DNA of 64,000 nucleotides from JAOPZW01 sp963835295 (lineage in GTDB: Bacteria > Actinomycetota > Thermoleophilia > Solirubrobacterales > Solirubrobacteraceae): contig CAWIEX010000014.1 of NCBI GenBank assembly GCA_963835295.1, positions 248,001 to 312,000 on the forward strand. The letters run 5' to 3'. The position numbers and the translations under genes are program-made. Within the stretch, counting starts at the first letter, position 1; each line of letters starts with the position of its first letter. Shown here piece after piece: positions 49,038-58,436 of the stretch. Below the pieces are notes generated by a model that saw only the letters and a program-made list of their open reading frames with translations, was not told where the DNA came from and made no database searches.

Positions 49038-50411
49038 TCAGGACCGGATGACGGCGAGGACCTCGTCGCGGCGGCGCTCCATGTCCTCCTGCGAGACCAG
49101 CGACTCCAGGCACAGGCGCAGCAGCGGCTCGGTGTTCGACGGGCGCACGTTGAAGTGCCAGTCGTCGTAGTCGACGCTCAGGCCGTCCAGGTGCGAGATC
49201 CGCGCGTCGGCGTAGCGCTCCTGCAGCGCGGCCATCTTGGCCTCGCCGTCGGCCACCTCGGAGTTGATCTCGCCCGAGATGAAGTACGCCGAGCGGTAGG
49301 GCTCGAGCAGCTGGCTGAGGCGCTCGCGCTCGACCGACAGCTTCTCGAGCACCAGCAGCGCCGGGATCGTCCCCGAGTCGGCGTTGTAGAACTCGTGGAA
49401 GTAGTAGTGGCCGGAGACCTCGCCGCCGAAGATGGCGCCCTCGTCGCGCATGCGCGCCTTGAAGAAGGCGTGCCCGACGCGGTTGGCGTGCGCGATGCCG
49501 CCGGCCCGCGCCACGACGTCGGCCACCGCGCGCGACGCGCGGACGTCGTAGAGGATCGCCGCACCGTCGCCTGCGGCCTTGGCCAGGAGGTGCTCGGCCA
49601 GGATGGCGGTGAGGAAGTCGCCGTCGACGAAGCGCCCGGTGTCGTCGATGAAGAAGCAGCGGTCAGCGTCGCCGTCCCAGGCGATCCCGAGGTCGGCGCC
49701 CGTCTCGCGCACCTTGTCGACGATGAAGCGGCGGTTCTCCTCGAGCAGCGGGTTGGGCTCGTGGTCGGGGAAGTGCCCGTCGGGCTCCCAGTAGGTCGTG
49801 ACGAGCTCGATGCCCAGGCGCTCGAGCAGCGGGCCGACCATGGGGCCGGCCATGCCGTTGCCGCCGTCGACGACGACCTTCAGCGGCGCCACCTTGGCCG
49901 GGTCGATGAAGGCCAGCGCGGCGGCGCGGAACTCGGCGCTCACGTCGACGTCCTGCGCCGAGCCGCCGCCGTCGGCCGGGCCGAGCCCCGCCTCGATGGC
50001 GCGGCGGATGTCGTGGATGCCCTCGTCGCCGCTCAGCGGCAGCGCCCCGGCGCGCACGAGCTTGGCCCCGGTGTAGGCCTTCGGGTTGTGCGACGCGGTG
50101 CACATCAGGCCGCCGTCGAGCTCGCGCGAGCCGACGAGGAAGTAGAGCATCTCGGTGCCCACCATCCCGGCGTCGAGGACGTGGGCGCCCTCGGCCACCA
50201 TGCCGGCGCGGTAGCGCGCGCTCAGCTCCGGCGCGGTGAGCCGCATGTCCCGGCCCAGGCCGATGCGCAGCTGGCCGCGGGCCTTGCCGGCCAGGTCGGA
50301 GAGCACGCGGACGAAGGCGCGCCCGATCTGCTCGGCCCCGGCGGCGTCGAGCTCGTCGCCGTGCAGGCCGCGGATGTCGTAGGCCTTGAAGATCTCCGGG
50401 GCGACCGCCAT
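49038..50411 (-). CDS. Phosphomannomutase/phosphoglucomutase
   Basis: A 457-residue alpha-D-phosphohexomutase that interconverts sugar 1- and 6-phosphates for cell-envelope precursors. The active-site phosphoserine lies in LMCTASHNPKAYTGAKL, the metal loop is WDGDADRCFFID, the sugar loop is GGEVSGHYYF, and the phosphate loop is VRPSNTEPLLRLCLES. The start IFKAYDIRGLHG is standard for ManB/AlgC types. It is convergent with nothing nearby; the RES operon promoter lies at its 3' end. Confidence 0.95.
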   Translation of the reverse strand: MAVAPEIFKAYDIRGLHGDELDAAGAEQIGRAFVRVLSDLAGKARGQLRIGLGRDMRLTAPELSARYRAGMVAEGAHVLDAGMVGTEMLYFLVGSRELDGGLMCTASHNPKAYTGAKLVRAGALPLSGDEGIHDIRRAIEAGLGPADGGGSAQDVDVSAEFRAAALAFIDPAKVAPLKVVVDGGNGMAGPMVGPLLERLGIELVTTYWEPDGHFPDHEPNPLLEENRRFIVDKVRETGADLGIAWDGDADRCFFIDDTGRFVDGDFLTAILAEHLLAKAAGDGAAILYDVRASRAVADVVARAGGIAHANRVGHAFFKARMRDEGAIFGGEVSGHYYFHEFYNADSGTIPALLVLEKLSVERERLSQLLEPYRSAYFISGEINSEVADGEAKMAALQERYADARISHLDGLSVDYDDWHFNVRPSNTEPLLRLCLESLVSQEDMERRRDEVLAVIRS

Positions 50412-50446
50412 GGGCGCGCAGGCTAGCGACGCCCGCGCGCAGGCCC

Positions 50447-51784
50447 TCAGGCCGTCGCGGGCAGCGGGCCGGGCGTGAACTCGAAGCGGTCGCGGCCGGC
50501 CTGCTTGGCGGCGTACATCGCCATGTCGGCCCGATCCATCGCGCTGGTGGTCGTCGGCTCGTCGCCGAACGGCGTCACGCCGACCGACGCGGTCACCCCG
50601 GTGACCTCGCGGATGACCGTGACGATGGCCTGCGCGACGACGATCGCCTCGGCCTCGCCCTCGGCGGGCAGCAGGATGGCGAACTCGTCGCCGCCCAGGC
50701 GCGCCAGGATGTCGGTCTCGCGCAGGCGGTTGCGCAGCGCTCTGGCGCAGGTGACGATGAGCTCGTCGCCCGCGGCGTGGCCCAGGGTGTCGTTGACCGT
50801 CTTGAAGCCGTCGAGGTCGAGCACCAGCAGCGCGCCCTCGGCGCCGTAACGGCGCCCGCGCGCGACGTGCTGGGCCAGCTCGCGGTCGATGCCGCGACGG
50901 TTGAGCAGGCCGGTGAGCGCGTCGTGGTCGGCCAGGTGGCGCAGCTGATCCTCGAGGCTGCGGCGCTCGGTGATGTCCTGGACCTGCACGAGCACGTGGA
51001 CGGGCGCGCCGTCCTCGTCGCGCACGATGGTGGCGCGCAGCGAGACCCACACGGGATGGCCGTCGGCGTGGACGATGCGCAGCTCGGTGGCCATGCCGTC
51101 GTCGGCCATCAGCGAGGCGAAGGCCTCCGCTGCGAGCTCCTCGTCGTCGGGGTGCAGCAGCTCCTCGTGGCGCAGCGCGGCGAGCTCCTCGGCCGAGCGG
51201 CCGGTGATGCTGGCCAGCGCGGCGTTGACGCGCTCGACGCTGGCGTCGACGCCGATGAGCGCCATGCCGATCGGCGCGCGGTCGAAGGCGATCTCGAAGC
51301 GGCGCTCGGCCTCGCGGCCGGCGCGCTCGGCCAGGCGCTGCTCGGTGACGTCGCGTGAGACGACGACGATCCCCTCGATGGTACCGTCGGGGGTGCGCAC
51401 GGGAGCGCTCTGGATGACGACGGTGCGCCCGGTGACCGAGGACTGGACCTCGACGCTGCCGTCCTGGCCCACGAGCGAGTCGCTGACGATCTGCTCGGTG
51501 TCCGCCAGCAGATCGGGGTGGACGATCTCGCTGAGGTGGCGACCGACCATGGCCGGCCCGTGGATGCCGGCGCGCTCGAGGTGCGGGCCCTCGAGCAGCT
51601 GGCAGCGCAGGTCGAGGTCGTAGAGGCCGACCGAGGCGCCGGGCAGGTGCTGCAGCGCGATGCGGTGACGGCGCTCGCTGTCGCGCAGCGCGGCCTCTGC
51701 GGCGCGGCGACGGGCGCGCAGGCGCCTCACCACGGGCGGGCCCCCGTGGGCATCGCGAGCAGCAGCGGTGCGTTGCAGACACAC
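50447..51784 (-). CDS. Dual-PAS diguanylate cyclase
   Basis: A 445-residue cytoplasmic protein with two PAS domains (about 35-150 and 155-275; the PAC ends are VVVSRDVTEQR and VQVQDITERR) and a C-terminal GGDEF domain (about 285-440). The catalytic signature is intact as RLGGDEFAILLPAEG, with DALTGLLNRRGID and LDGFKTVNDTLGHAAGDELI upstream, so it should make cyclic di-GMP. No RxxD inhibitory site is obvious. Start GTG at 51784 is tentative. Confidence 0.93.
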   Translation of the reverse strand: MCLQRTAAARDAHGGPPVVRRLRARRRAAEAALRDSERRHRIALQHLPGASVGLYDLDLRCQLLEGPHLERAGIHGPAMVGRHLSEIVHPDLLADTEQIVSDSLVGQDGSVEVQSSVTGRTVVIQSAPVRTPDGTIEGIVVVSRDVTEQRLAERAGREAERRFEIAFDRAPIGMALIGVDASVERVNAALASITGRSAEELAALRHEELLHPDDEELAAEAFASLMADDGMATELRIVHADGHPVWVSLRATIVRDEDGAPVHVLVQVQDITERRSLEDQLRHLADHDALTGLLNRRGIDRELAQHVARGRRYGAEGALLVLDLDGFKTVNDTLGHAAGDELIVTCARALRNRLRETDILARLGGDEFAILLPAEGEAEAIVVAQAIVTVIREVTGVTASVGVTPFGDEPTTTSAMDRADMAMYAAKQAGRDRFEFTPGPLPATA

Positions 51785-51836
51785 GTCACCACACGATGAT
51801 CGGCCGCGTCGGCGCGTTCTTCAGCGCTCTGGACCG

Positions 51837-52511
51837 CTATGCGACCGCGCGAATGAGGTCGGCGACCGCGTCGGGGTCCGTGAGGAACGGCGAGTGGTCG
51901 CTGCGCAGGCGGAGCGTGGTGCCCGCGTGCGCCGCCATGGCCTCTTGCGCCGGGACCGGGATGGCGTTGTCGAGCTCGCAGATGACGTAGGTCGAGGGCA
52001 CGTCGCGCCAGCCGACCGAGCGCACCGGCTGCACGAACGAGGCGATGGTGTGCGGGCGCAGGCGCGCGGCGGCGGCATCGCCGATCTCCGGCGTGCACGT
52101 GTTGTAGAAGACCCGCTGCGCGCCCTCGACGCTCATCGTCTTGCCGTCGGGGTTGGGGACCTGCCACGCGGGCGGCGTGCGCCCGGCGACGTCGGCGAGC
52201 GCCTCGCCCTCGTCGAGCATGAAGGCGGTCAGGTAGATGAGCTGACGCAGGCCGTCCGCGCCGGCGGCCGCCTCGGTGATGACGACGCCGCCGTAGGAGT
52301 GACCGACGAGAACCTTCTCTCCCGGGGTGTCGTCGAGCACCTTGCGCACGGCTCGGGCGTCGTCGTAGAGGTCGCCGCCCGACGCCACGCTCGGCAGGTC
52401 GACGGCCACCACGTCGAGGCCGTCGCCGCTCAGGCGCCTGACCACCTCGTCCCAGCACCAGGCGCCGTGCCAGGCGCCGTGGACGAGTACCACGGTCGAT
52501 CGCTCCGCCAT
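51837..52511 (-). CDS. Alpha/beta-hydrolase (esterase-like)
   Basis: A 224-residue alpha/beta-hydrolase. VVLVHGAWHGAWCWDEVVRRL forms the oxyanion region; the nucleophile is Ser in VLVGHSYGGVVITEAA; the acid and His are likely the Asp in YVICELDNAIP and the His in LRSDHSPFLTDP. The pattern resembles plant methyl-esterase (SABP2-like) and actinobacterial EstC-type enzymes. Substrate unknown. Divergent from yebC. Confidence 0.9.
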   Translation of the reverse strand: MAERSTVVLVHGAWHGAWCWDEVVRRLSGDGLDVVAVDLPSVASGGDLYDDARAVRKVLDDTPGEKVLVGHSYGGVVITEAAAGADGLRQLIYLTAFMLDEGEALADVAGRTPPAWQVPNPDGKTMSVEGAQRVFYNTCTPEIGDAAAARLRPHTIASFVQPVRSVGWRDVPSTYVICELDNAIPVPAQEAMAAHAGTTLRLRSDHSPFLTDPDAVADLIRAVA

Positions 52512-52562
52512 GGCGCGCATGCTACGGCCGCGCCCCACCGGGTCGTCGCTAGCATCGAAGTC

Positions 52563-53312
52563 ATGGCCGGTCATTCGAAGTGGGCGGGGATCAAGCACAA
52601 GAAGGCAATCGTCGACGCGCGCCGCGGCAAGCTCTTCACGAAGCTCGCGCGCGCGATCACGGTGGCCGCCAAGGATGGGGGCGGGGACCCCGACACCAAC
52701 CCGGCCCTCGGGCTGGCCGTCCAGAAGGCCAAGGACGCCTCCATGCCCAAGGACAACATCGAGCGCGCCATCGCCAAGGGCACAGGCGAGGGGAGCGACG
52801 CCGAGGCCCTGGAGGAGGTCCTCTACGAGGGCTACGGCCCGGGCGGCGTGGCGCTGCTGGTGGCGGCCACGACCGACAACCGCAACCGCACGGGCTCGGA
52901 GATCCGCCACACCTTCTCCAAGCACGGCGGCAACCTCGGCGAGCCCGGCTCGGTGGCCTACCTCTTCGACAAGCGCGGCCTCATCGTCGTCGACGCGGCG
53001 CGCTATGCGGAGGACGACCTGCTGCCCGCCATCGAGGCCGGCGCGCTCGATGTCGCCGTCGACGACGACGTCTTCGAGATCCTGACCGAGCCGGCCGACC
53101 TCACCGCCGTGCGTGCCGCGCTCGAGGAGGCGGGAGTCGAGCTCGAGTCCGCCGAGCTGTCCCAGCACCCCAAGACCCGCGTGCCCATCGACGAGGACGT
53201 CGCGACCAAGCTCATACGCCTCATCGACGCGCTCGAGGACAACGACGACGTCGACGACGTGCACGCGAACTTCGACGTCGACGCGGCGGTGCTCGAACGT
53301 GTGGCCGGGTAG
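52563..53312 (+). CDS. YebC/PmpR-family protein
   Basis: A 249-residue member of the YebC family (DUF28 fold, three domains), beginning with the diagnostic MAGHSKWAGIKHKKAIVDARRGKLFTKLAR and containing DNIERAIAKGTGEG and EGYGPGGVALLVAATTDNRNRT. Family members act as transcription regulators or, as found more recently, help ribosomes through proline stretches. In many genomes yebC sits by ruvC; here ruvCAB starts 4 kb downstream with three genes between. Confidence 0.96.
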   Translation: MAGHSKWAGIKHKKAIVDARRGKLFTKLARAITVAAKDGGGDPDTNPALGLAVQKAKDASMPKDNIERAIAKGTGEGSDAEALEEVLYEGYGPGGVALLVAATTDNRNRTGSEIRHTFSKHGGNLGEPGSVAYLFDKRGLIVVDAARYAEDDLLPAIEAGALDVAVDDDVFEILTEPADLTAVRAALEEAGVELESAELSQHPKTRVPIDEDVATKLIRLIDALEDNDDVDDVHANFDVDAAVLERVAG

Positions 53313-53321
53313 TAGCGACGC

Positions 53322-54689
53322 GTGACAGACGAGCGCTACGCTCCCGCGGCTATGCCGTCGGGAGCGGTCCAGCGGAGGCTGCCTGCCTCGTTGCGGGAAC
53401 ACCCCACCTTCAGGCTCCTCTTCTGGGGCCAGGCGCTGTCGGTGGTGGGCGACCGCATCACGCCGGTCGCCATCGCCTTCGCGGTGCTCGGGCTGGGCTC
53501 GGCCAGCGACCTCGGCCTCGTCCTGGCGGCCGGCGGGATCCCCTTCGCGCTCTTCGCGCTGGCGGGCGGCGTGTGGGCCGACCGCGTCGGCCGGCGCCGG
53601 GTCATGCTCGCCTCGGACGTCGTGCGCGCGCTGTCGCAGAGCGTCACGGCCGCGCTGCTGCTGACGGGCACCGCCGAGGTGTGGATGCTCGCCGTCCTCG
53701 CCTTCGTCTACGGCACCGCCGCGGCCGTCTTCATGCCCGCGCTGATGGGGCTGATCCCGCAGACGGTGAGCCCCGCGCGCCTGCAGGAGGCCAACGGGCT
53801 GCTGGCGCTGACGCGCAGCACCGCGAGCGTGGCCGGGCCGGCGCTGGCCGGCGTGCTCGTGGTCTCGGCCGGCTCCGGCGAGGCGATCGCCGTGGACGCG
53901 GCGACCTTCGTGGTCAGCGCCCTGTGCCTGGCGCGGATGCGGCTGGGGAGCGACCCGGCCGCCGCCGCCGTCCCCGATGCCGACGCGGCCCCCGCGGGCC
54001 ACGAGCGCTTCCTGGACGGGCTGCGGCGCGGATGGCACGAGGTGCGCTCGCGCCCGTGGCTGACGTGGGGCCTGATCGCCATGAGCATCTACCACGTCTT
54101 CGTGCTCCCGTCGGTCTTCGTGCTCGGCCCGGCCCTCGCCGCCCAGCAGCTCGACGGGGCATCGAGCTGGGCGGCCATCGTGGCCTGCTTCGGCATCGGC
54201 GGCGTGCTCGGCAACGTCGTGGCGATGCGCCTCCCGCTGCGCCGGCCGGTGTTCACCGCCGCCCTGGCGCTGGTCGGCGCCAGCACGCAGGCGGCGATCA
54301 TCGGCTCGGGCCTGGGCACCGCCGGCATCGCCGCCCTCGAGCTGCTGGCCGGCGTCTGCGTCGCGCTCTTCTTCACCCTCTGGGACCTGAGCATCCAGGA
54401 GCAGATCCCGGCCCACGCCGTGTCGCGCGTCAGCGCCTACGACTTCAGCGTCTCGATGGGCCTCATGCCGCTGGGGATGGCGATGGCCGGCCCGATCGCC
54501 GACGCGCTGGGCCTCCAGGCGACCCTGATCGGGATGAGCGCGGTCGGGCTGGCGGGAGCGCTCGCCTGGCTCGCCCAGCCGTCCGTGCGCCGGTTGCACC
54601 GCCCGCCCTCGGCCGCGCCGCCACCCCTCGTCCCGACGCCGGCCTCGGGCTCCGCTTCCCCGGTGGCGGCGGGCGAACGGCACGCTTGA
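53322..54689 (+). CDS. MFS exporter (EntS-like)
   Basis: A 455-residue major facilitator protein of the MFS_3/EntS-type multidrug or siderophore exporters. About 11-12 hydrophobic helices are seen, starting FRLLFWGQALSVVGDRITPVAIAFAVL; motif A appears as GVWADRVGRRRVMLASD and GLIPQTVSPARLQEANGLLALTRS is typical. The last 30 residues are a Pro/Ala-rich tail. GTG 53322 is used; ATG 53352 would also retain the full domain. Substrate unknown. Confidence 0.9.
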   Translation: MTDERYAPAAMPSGAVQRRLPASLREHPTFRLLFWGQALSVVGDRITPVAIAFAVLGLGSASDLGLVLAAGGIPFALFALAGGVWADRVGRRRVMLASDVVRALSQSVTAALLLTGTAEVWMLAVLAFVYGTAAAVFMPALMGLIPQTVSPARLQEANGLLALTRSTASVAGPALAGVLVVSAGSGEAIAVDAATFVVSALCLARMRLGSDPAAAAVPDADAAPAGHERFLDGLRRGWHEVRSRPWLTWGLIAMSIYHVFVLPSVFVLGPALAAQQLDGASSWAAIVACFGIGGVLGNVVAMRLPLRRPVFTAALALVGASTQAAIIGSGLGTAGIAALELLAGVCVALFFTLWDLSIQEQIPAHAVSRVSAYDFSVSMGLMPLGMAMAGPIADALGLQATLIGMSAVGLAGALAWLAQPSVRRLHRPPSAAPPPLVPTPASGSASPVAAGERHA

Positions 54690-54797
54690 GGCCTTGTAGG
54701 GCGCCGAACAGCATCACCGAGGGGAAAGGGAGGGGGGCGGCGGTCGCGGCGCGGGCCGTCGTCCTCAGGCGCGGGCGCCGGGCGAACCGTCCTGCCC

Positions 54798-54818
54798 TGA
54801 GGTCCCAGGGCGACCTCA
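54798..54818. terminator. Hairpin between convergent genes
   Basis: tgaggtc (54798-54804) and gacctca (54812-54818) pair perfectly with a 7-base loop in the 209-base gap between the convergent MFS and cyclase genes; a short A-run follows on the plus strand. It may work as a weak bidirectional terminator. Confidence 0.4.
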
Positions 54819-54898
54819 AACCGGACGCTTCGGCGCGGAAGCCACCTCGGGCGCGCCGCCCGCCGCCACTCCTTTCGCTCGATGATGCTGTTCGAGCC

Positions 54899-56032
54899 CT
54901 ACGCCGCCGCCACGCCCGTGTCGTCGCGCACCAGACGCCGCGCGCGGTACAGCCGCACCGGCCCGTCGACGCCCTTGAGCGAGCGGGCGCCGGCCGGCGA
55001 CCAGCGATAGGCGTCGCCGACCGCGTCGCGGACGTCGCGGGTGGCAAGCACGCTGCCGGGCCGGGCGATCGAGGTCACGCGGCTGGCCAGGTTGACCGGG
55101 CGCCCGTACCAGTCGCCGGCGCGACTCAGCGCGGGGCCCGAGGCCATGCCGACCCGCAGCTGCGGGAAGTCCTCGCCCTCGGCGTCAGCCGCGTCGACGA
55201 GGTCGAGGGCGAGGGCGAGCATCGCGTGGGCATCGGGGCCGACGAGCATCGCGGCGTCGCCGATCGTCTTGACCAGCCGCACGTCGCCGCGCAGGCGCTC
55301 GGCGGTGAGCTCGACCAGGCGGTGGGCGACGCGCCCGAGCTCGTCGGGGGCGACCTGCTCGCCCAGTCGGGTGAAGCCGACGAGGTCGGCGAAGCAGACC
55401 GTGACCTCGCGCGCGCCCGGCAGGGCGCCCGCCTGGCGCTCGGCGGCGTTGATCGCCTCCGTGCGGACCGACTGGCGCAGGTGCAGGCGGGCCATGTACT
55501 CGAGCATCGGCCCGATCATCGGCATGAAGTTGGCGACGCGATCGGCATAACGGCGCGTGAGCTCGACCTCGCTGAGGCCGGGCTCGAGCACGAGCTCGAG
55601 CGCTGCCGTGCGCAGGGCCTCGGCGGTCTGCGCCATCCCGCGGCCGATCACGCGCACGACGGCGAGCTGCTGCTCCTCGCCGATCCCGGCCTCCAGGAAC
55701 CCGCGCGCGATCTTGGCCGCCTCCACGTCGGTGTCCGAGCACACGATGGCGTCGATGTCGGGCACGGGCACGCCCTGCGCGCGGCGCAGCGCCATGAGGA
55801 AGTTCGGATCGATGCCGACGCGCTCGCCGACCTCGCGCGTCGAGTAGCGCGCCTGGCCGCCCATGGCGCGCTCGGCGCCGACGAAGAGCAGGCGCCCGTC
55901 GCGGCTGGCGGCGCGCAGGTCCTCGAGCGCCACCCCTTCAGCCTCGAGCTGCTCGAGAAGCTCCAGGCGCGCCTCGCGCGCCGCGCCATCGAGCCCGTCG
56001 AGCAGGCCCTCGGCGTCGAAGTCGGTGCCCAC
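54899..56032 (-). CDS. Class III adenylate/guanylate cyclase with N-terminal regulatory domain
   Basis: A 377-residue cyclase with the layout of mycobacterial Rv1264. Residues 1-200 are an all-helical regulatory domain (RLLFVGAERAMGGQARYSTREVGERVGIDPNFLMALRRAQG...). The catalytic domain (about 205-365) holds the metal Asp residues in VCFADLVGFTRLGE and LVKTIGDAAMLVG, and the transition-state pair in VNLASRVTS. In Rv1264 the N-terminal domain makes activity pH dependent; that is transferable only as hypothesis. GTG start. Confidence 0.93.
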   Translation of the reverse strand: MGTDFDAEGLLDGLDGAAREARLELLEQLEAEGVALEDLRAASRDGRLLFVGAERAMGGQARYSTREVGERVGIDPNFLMALRRAQGVPVPDIDAIVCSDTDVEAAKIARGFLEAGIGEEQQLAVVRVIGRGMAQTAEALRTAALELVLEPGLSEVELTRRYADRVANFMPMIGPMLEYMARLHLRQSVRTEAINAAERQAGALPGAREVTVCFADLVGFTRLGEQVAPDELGRVAHRLVELTAERLRGDVRLVKTIGDAAMLVGPDAHAMLALALDLVDAADAEGEDFPQLRVGMASGPALSRAGDWYGRPVNLASRVTSIARPGSVLATRDVRDAVGDAYRWSPAGARSLKGVDGPVRLYRARRLVRDDTGVAAA

Positions 56033-56053
56033 AGCCCGCTAGCTTAAGGGCGC

Positions 56054-57301
56054 TCAGCGCGGGGTGGTGAAGCGCGCTTGGCCGTCGCCGCGGCCGAGGA
56101 GCCCGACGAGCGCGGAGACGATGCGCGGGTCGAACTGCGAGCCCGCGCAGCGCACGAGCTCGGCGACCGCGTGGCCGTGCGCCATCGCCGCGCGATACGG
56201 GCGGTCGGAGGTCATCGCGTGGTAGGCGTCGCAGGCGAGGATGATGCGGCTGCCGAGCGGGATCTCCTCGCCGGTGAGGCGGTCGGGGTAGCCGGTGCCG
56301 TCGAAGCGCTCGTGCTCGTGGCGCACGATCCGCGCGACGCTGCCCATGCCCGGGATGGAGCGCAGGATGCGCTCGCCGACGACCGGGTGCTCGCGCATGA
56401 TGTCCCACTCCTCGTCGGCCAGCGGGCCCGGCTTGTGCAGGACCCGGTCGGGCATCCCGACCTTGCCGATGTCGTGCAGCAGGGCGGCATGTCCGATGCG
56501 CTCGATCTCCACCTGGTCGAGCCCCAGGGCCGCCGCGACGGTCTTGGCCATGTCGACGACGAAGGCGGAGTGCTCGCCGGTGTAGCGGTCGCGCTCGACC
56601 AGGGCGGTGGCGAGCGCCTCGATGACGTGCGCCTGGGCGCGGAAGGGGTTCACGCCGCCCTCGGCCGGCCGGGCCTCGGCGCGCGCCCCGCCGTCGGCGC
56701 GGGCGCGGTCGAGGCCGCGGGCGGCTGCGGCCAGCAGGCGCTCGATCGTCGTGCCGGCGCGGTGCGTGGCGACGCCGGCCGAGACGGTGATGAAGCCCGC
56801 GCCCGGGATCTCGGTGCCGTCGAGCTCGGCGATGAGCCGCTCGCAGCACGAGTGCGCCCCGCGCAGGCGCGTGGCGGGCATGAGGACGGCGAGCTCGTCG
56901 GCGCCCGTGCGCCCGATCACGTCGGACGCGCGCGTGAGGGCCCGCAGGCGCTCGGCCACGGCCAGGAGCGCCGCATCGCCGGCCGCCGGGCCGCGGCGGG
57001 CGTTGAGCGAGCGGAAGTCGTCGATGTCGACGAGCGCCAGCGCGGCGGGCTGCTCGGCGCGCCCGGCGTGGGCGAGGACCGCCTCGGCGTCGCCGCAGAA
57101 GGCCTCGAGGGTCAGCAGCCCGGTGCAGGCGTCGACACGCGCGCGGTCGGCCAGCTGGGCCTCGAGGCCCGCGAGCCGGGCGCGGGCATCGGCCAGCGCG
57201 CGGCGCAGCTCTTGACGATCGCCCCACAGCAGCACGACCGCGTCATCGGTCGCCTTTAGCCGGACGTTGAGGGGGTGGACAGATAGTCGGCTCCCTGACA
57301 T
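56054..57301 (-). CDS. Degenerate-GGDEF plus HD-GYP phosphodiesterase
   Basis: A 415-residue protein. Residues about 55-190 resemble GGDEF but the signature is RTGADELAVL (GGDEF to GADEL), so cyclase activity is doubtful. Residues about 215-405 are an HD-GYP domain: HAALLHDIGKVGMPD (HD pair), HPVVGERILRSI, RHEHERFDGTGYPDRL and DAYHAMTSDRPYR, the metal and substrate sites for cyclic di-GMP breakdown. With the PAS-GGDEF protein at 50447 it gives the window both a maker and a breaker of the messenger. Confidence 0.93.
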   Translation of the reverse strand: MSGSRLSVHPLNVRLKATDDAVVLLWGDRQELRRALADARARLAGLEAQLADRARVDACTGLLTLEAFCGDAEAVLAHAGRAEQPAALALVDIDDFRSLNARRGPAAGDAALLAVAERLRALTRASDVIGRTGADELAVLMPATRLRGAHSCCERLIAELDGTEIPGAGFITVSAGVATHRAGTTIERLLAAAARGLDRARADGGARAEARPAEGGVNPFRAQAHVIEALATALVERDRYTGEHSAFVVDMAKTVAAALGLDQVEIERIGHAALLHDIGKVGMPDRVLHKPGPLADEEWDIMREHPVVGERILRSIPGMGSVARIVRHEHERFDGTGYPDRLTGEEIPLGSRIILACDAYHAMTSDRPYRAAMAHGHAVAELVRCAGSQFDPRIVSALVGLLGRGDGQARFTTPR

Positions 57302-57357
57302 CCCCGCCGGACAGGCCGCAGGGAGGCGTCCGGGCCGCCACGGAGAATCACGCTGCG

Positions 57358-57855
57358 ATGGTGGTCCTCGGCATCGATCCCGGCCTGGCCAACTGCGGCT
57401 TCGGAGTCGTCGTTCGGCGTAGCCATCGGCTCGTGGCCACCGACGGCGGGGTCATCGCCACCGCCGCCGGCCTGGCTCCCGAGCGTCGGCTAGCCACCCT
57501 GCACGCCCGGCTGAGCGACCTCATCGAAGAGCATCGCCCGGACGCCGTCGCCCTCGAAGCACTGTATTTCGGTCAGAACGTCCGGACGGCCTTCGCGGTC
57601 GGCCAGGCGCGGGGCGTCGTCCTGCTCGCCGCCGGCCAGCAGGGTGTCGACTGCGTCGACTACACCCCCCAGCAGGTCAAGGGCGCTGTGTGCGGAAGCG
57701 GCCGGGCCAACAAGGGCCAGGTGGCCCGGATGGTCCAGGCGCTGCTCTCCCTGCCCGAGCCGCCGCGGCCCGACCACGCCGCCGACGCCCTCGCCGTCGC
57801 CATCTGCCACGCCAACCACGCGCCGCTCGCTGCGGCAGCGGCGGTCGCCGGGTGA
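57358..57855 (+). CDS. ruvC: Holliday junction resolvase RuvC
   Basis: A 165-residue endonuclease that cuts Holliday junctions with RuvAB. The four acidic residues are in VVLGIDPGLANCGFG (D7), VALEALYFGQN (Glu) and PRPDHAADALAVAICHAN (two Asp). Length is normal. Its stop overlaps the ruvA start (GTGA). Confidence 0.97.
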   Translation: MVVLGIDPGLANCGFGVVVRRSHRLVATDGGVIATAAGLAPERRLATLHARLSDLIEEHRPDAVALEALYFGQNVRTAFAVGQARGVVLLAAGQQGVDCVDYTPQQVKGAVCGSGRANKGQVARMVQALLSLPEPPRPDHAADALAVAICHANHAPLAAAAAVAG

Positions 57856-58436
57856 TCGCGCTCGTCGCCGGCGAGGTGGCGGTCCGCCGCCCCGACCACG
57901 TGGTGGTCGAGACCGCGGGCGGGGTCGGCTACCGCCTGGCCGTCTCGGCCGAGACCCTGCGCCAGGTCCCCGGCGTGGGCCGCGCGGTCTCGCTGCACAC
58001 GCACCTGGTCGTGCGCGACGACGCGCTGGCCCTCTACGGCTTCGCCACCGAGGAGGAGCGCGACCTCTTCCTGGCCCTCATCGGGGTGCAGTCGGTGGGG
58101 CCGAAGGTCGCGCTGGCCGTGCTCAGCGGCGGCACCCCGCGCGAGCTCGTCGCCGCGCTCGTGGCCGGCGACGTCGCCCGCCTGCAGGCGGTGCCGGGTA
58201 TCGGCAAGCGCACGGCCGAGCGGATCGTCGTCGAGCTGCGCGAGAAGGTCGGCGTCCCCAACGACCTCGACGAGCCGATCACCGTGACCCGCGGCGACGA
58301 CCCGCGTCACGTCGCCCGCGATGGCCTGCTCGAGCTCGGCTTTGCGCCCGCCGAGGCGCAGGCCCTGCTCGCCGCGGCCGAGGGCGAGACGGCCGAGGAG
58401 CTCCTGGCCAGCGCCCTGCGAGGGGTCAAGCGTTGA
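57852..58436 (+). CDS. ruvA: Holliday junction DNA helicase subunit RuvA
   Basis: A 194-residue junction-binding subunit: OB-fold domain 1 (IALVAGEVAVRRPDHVVVETAGGVGYRL), helix-hairpin-helix pairs (LIGVQSVGPKVALAVLSGG and LQAVPGIGKRTAERIVVELREKV) and the flexible C-terminal RuvB-contact domain (DGLLELGFAPAEAQALL). GTG start, overlapping both ruvC and ruvB. Confidence 0.97.
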   Translation: MIALVAGEVAVRRPDHVVVETAGGVGYRLAVSAETLRQVPGVGRAVSLHTHLVVRDDALALYGFATEEERDLFLALIGVQSVGPKVALAVLSGGTPRELVAALVAGDVARLQAVPGIGKRTAERIVVELREKVGVPNDLDEPITVTRGDDPRHVARDGLLELGFAPAEAQALLAAAEGETAEELLASALRGVKR

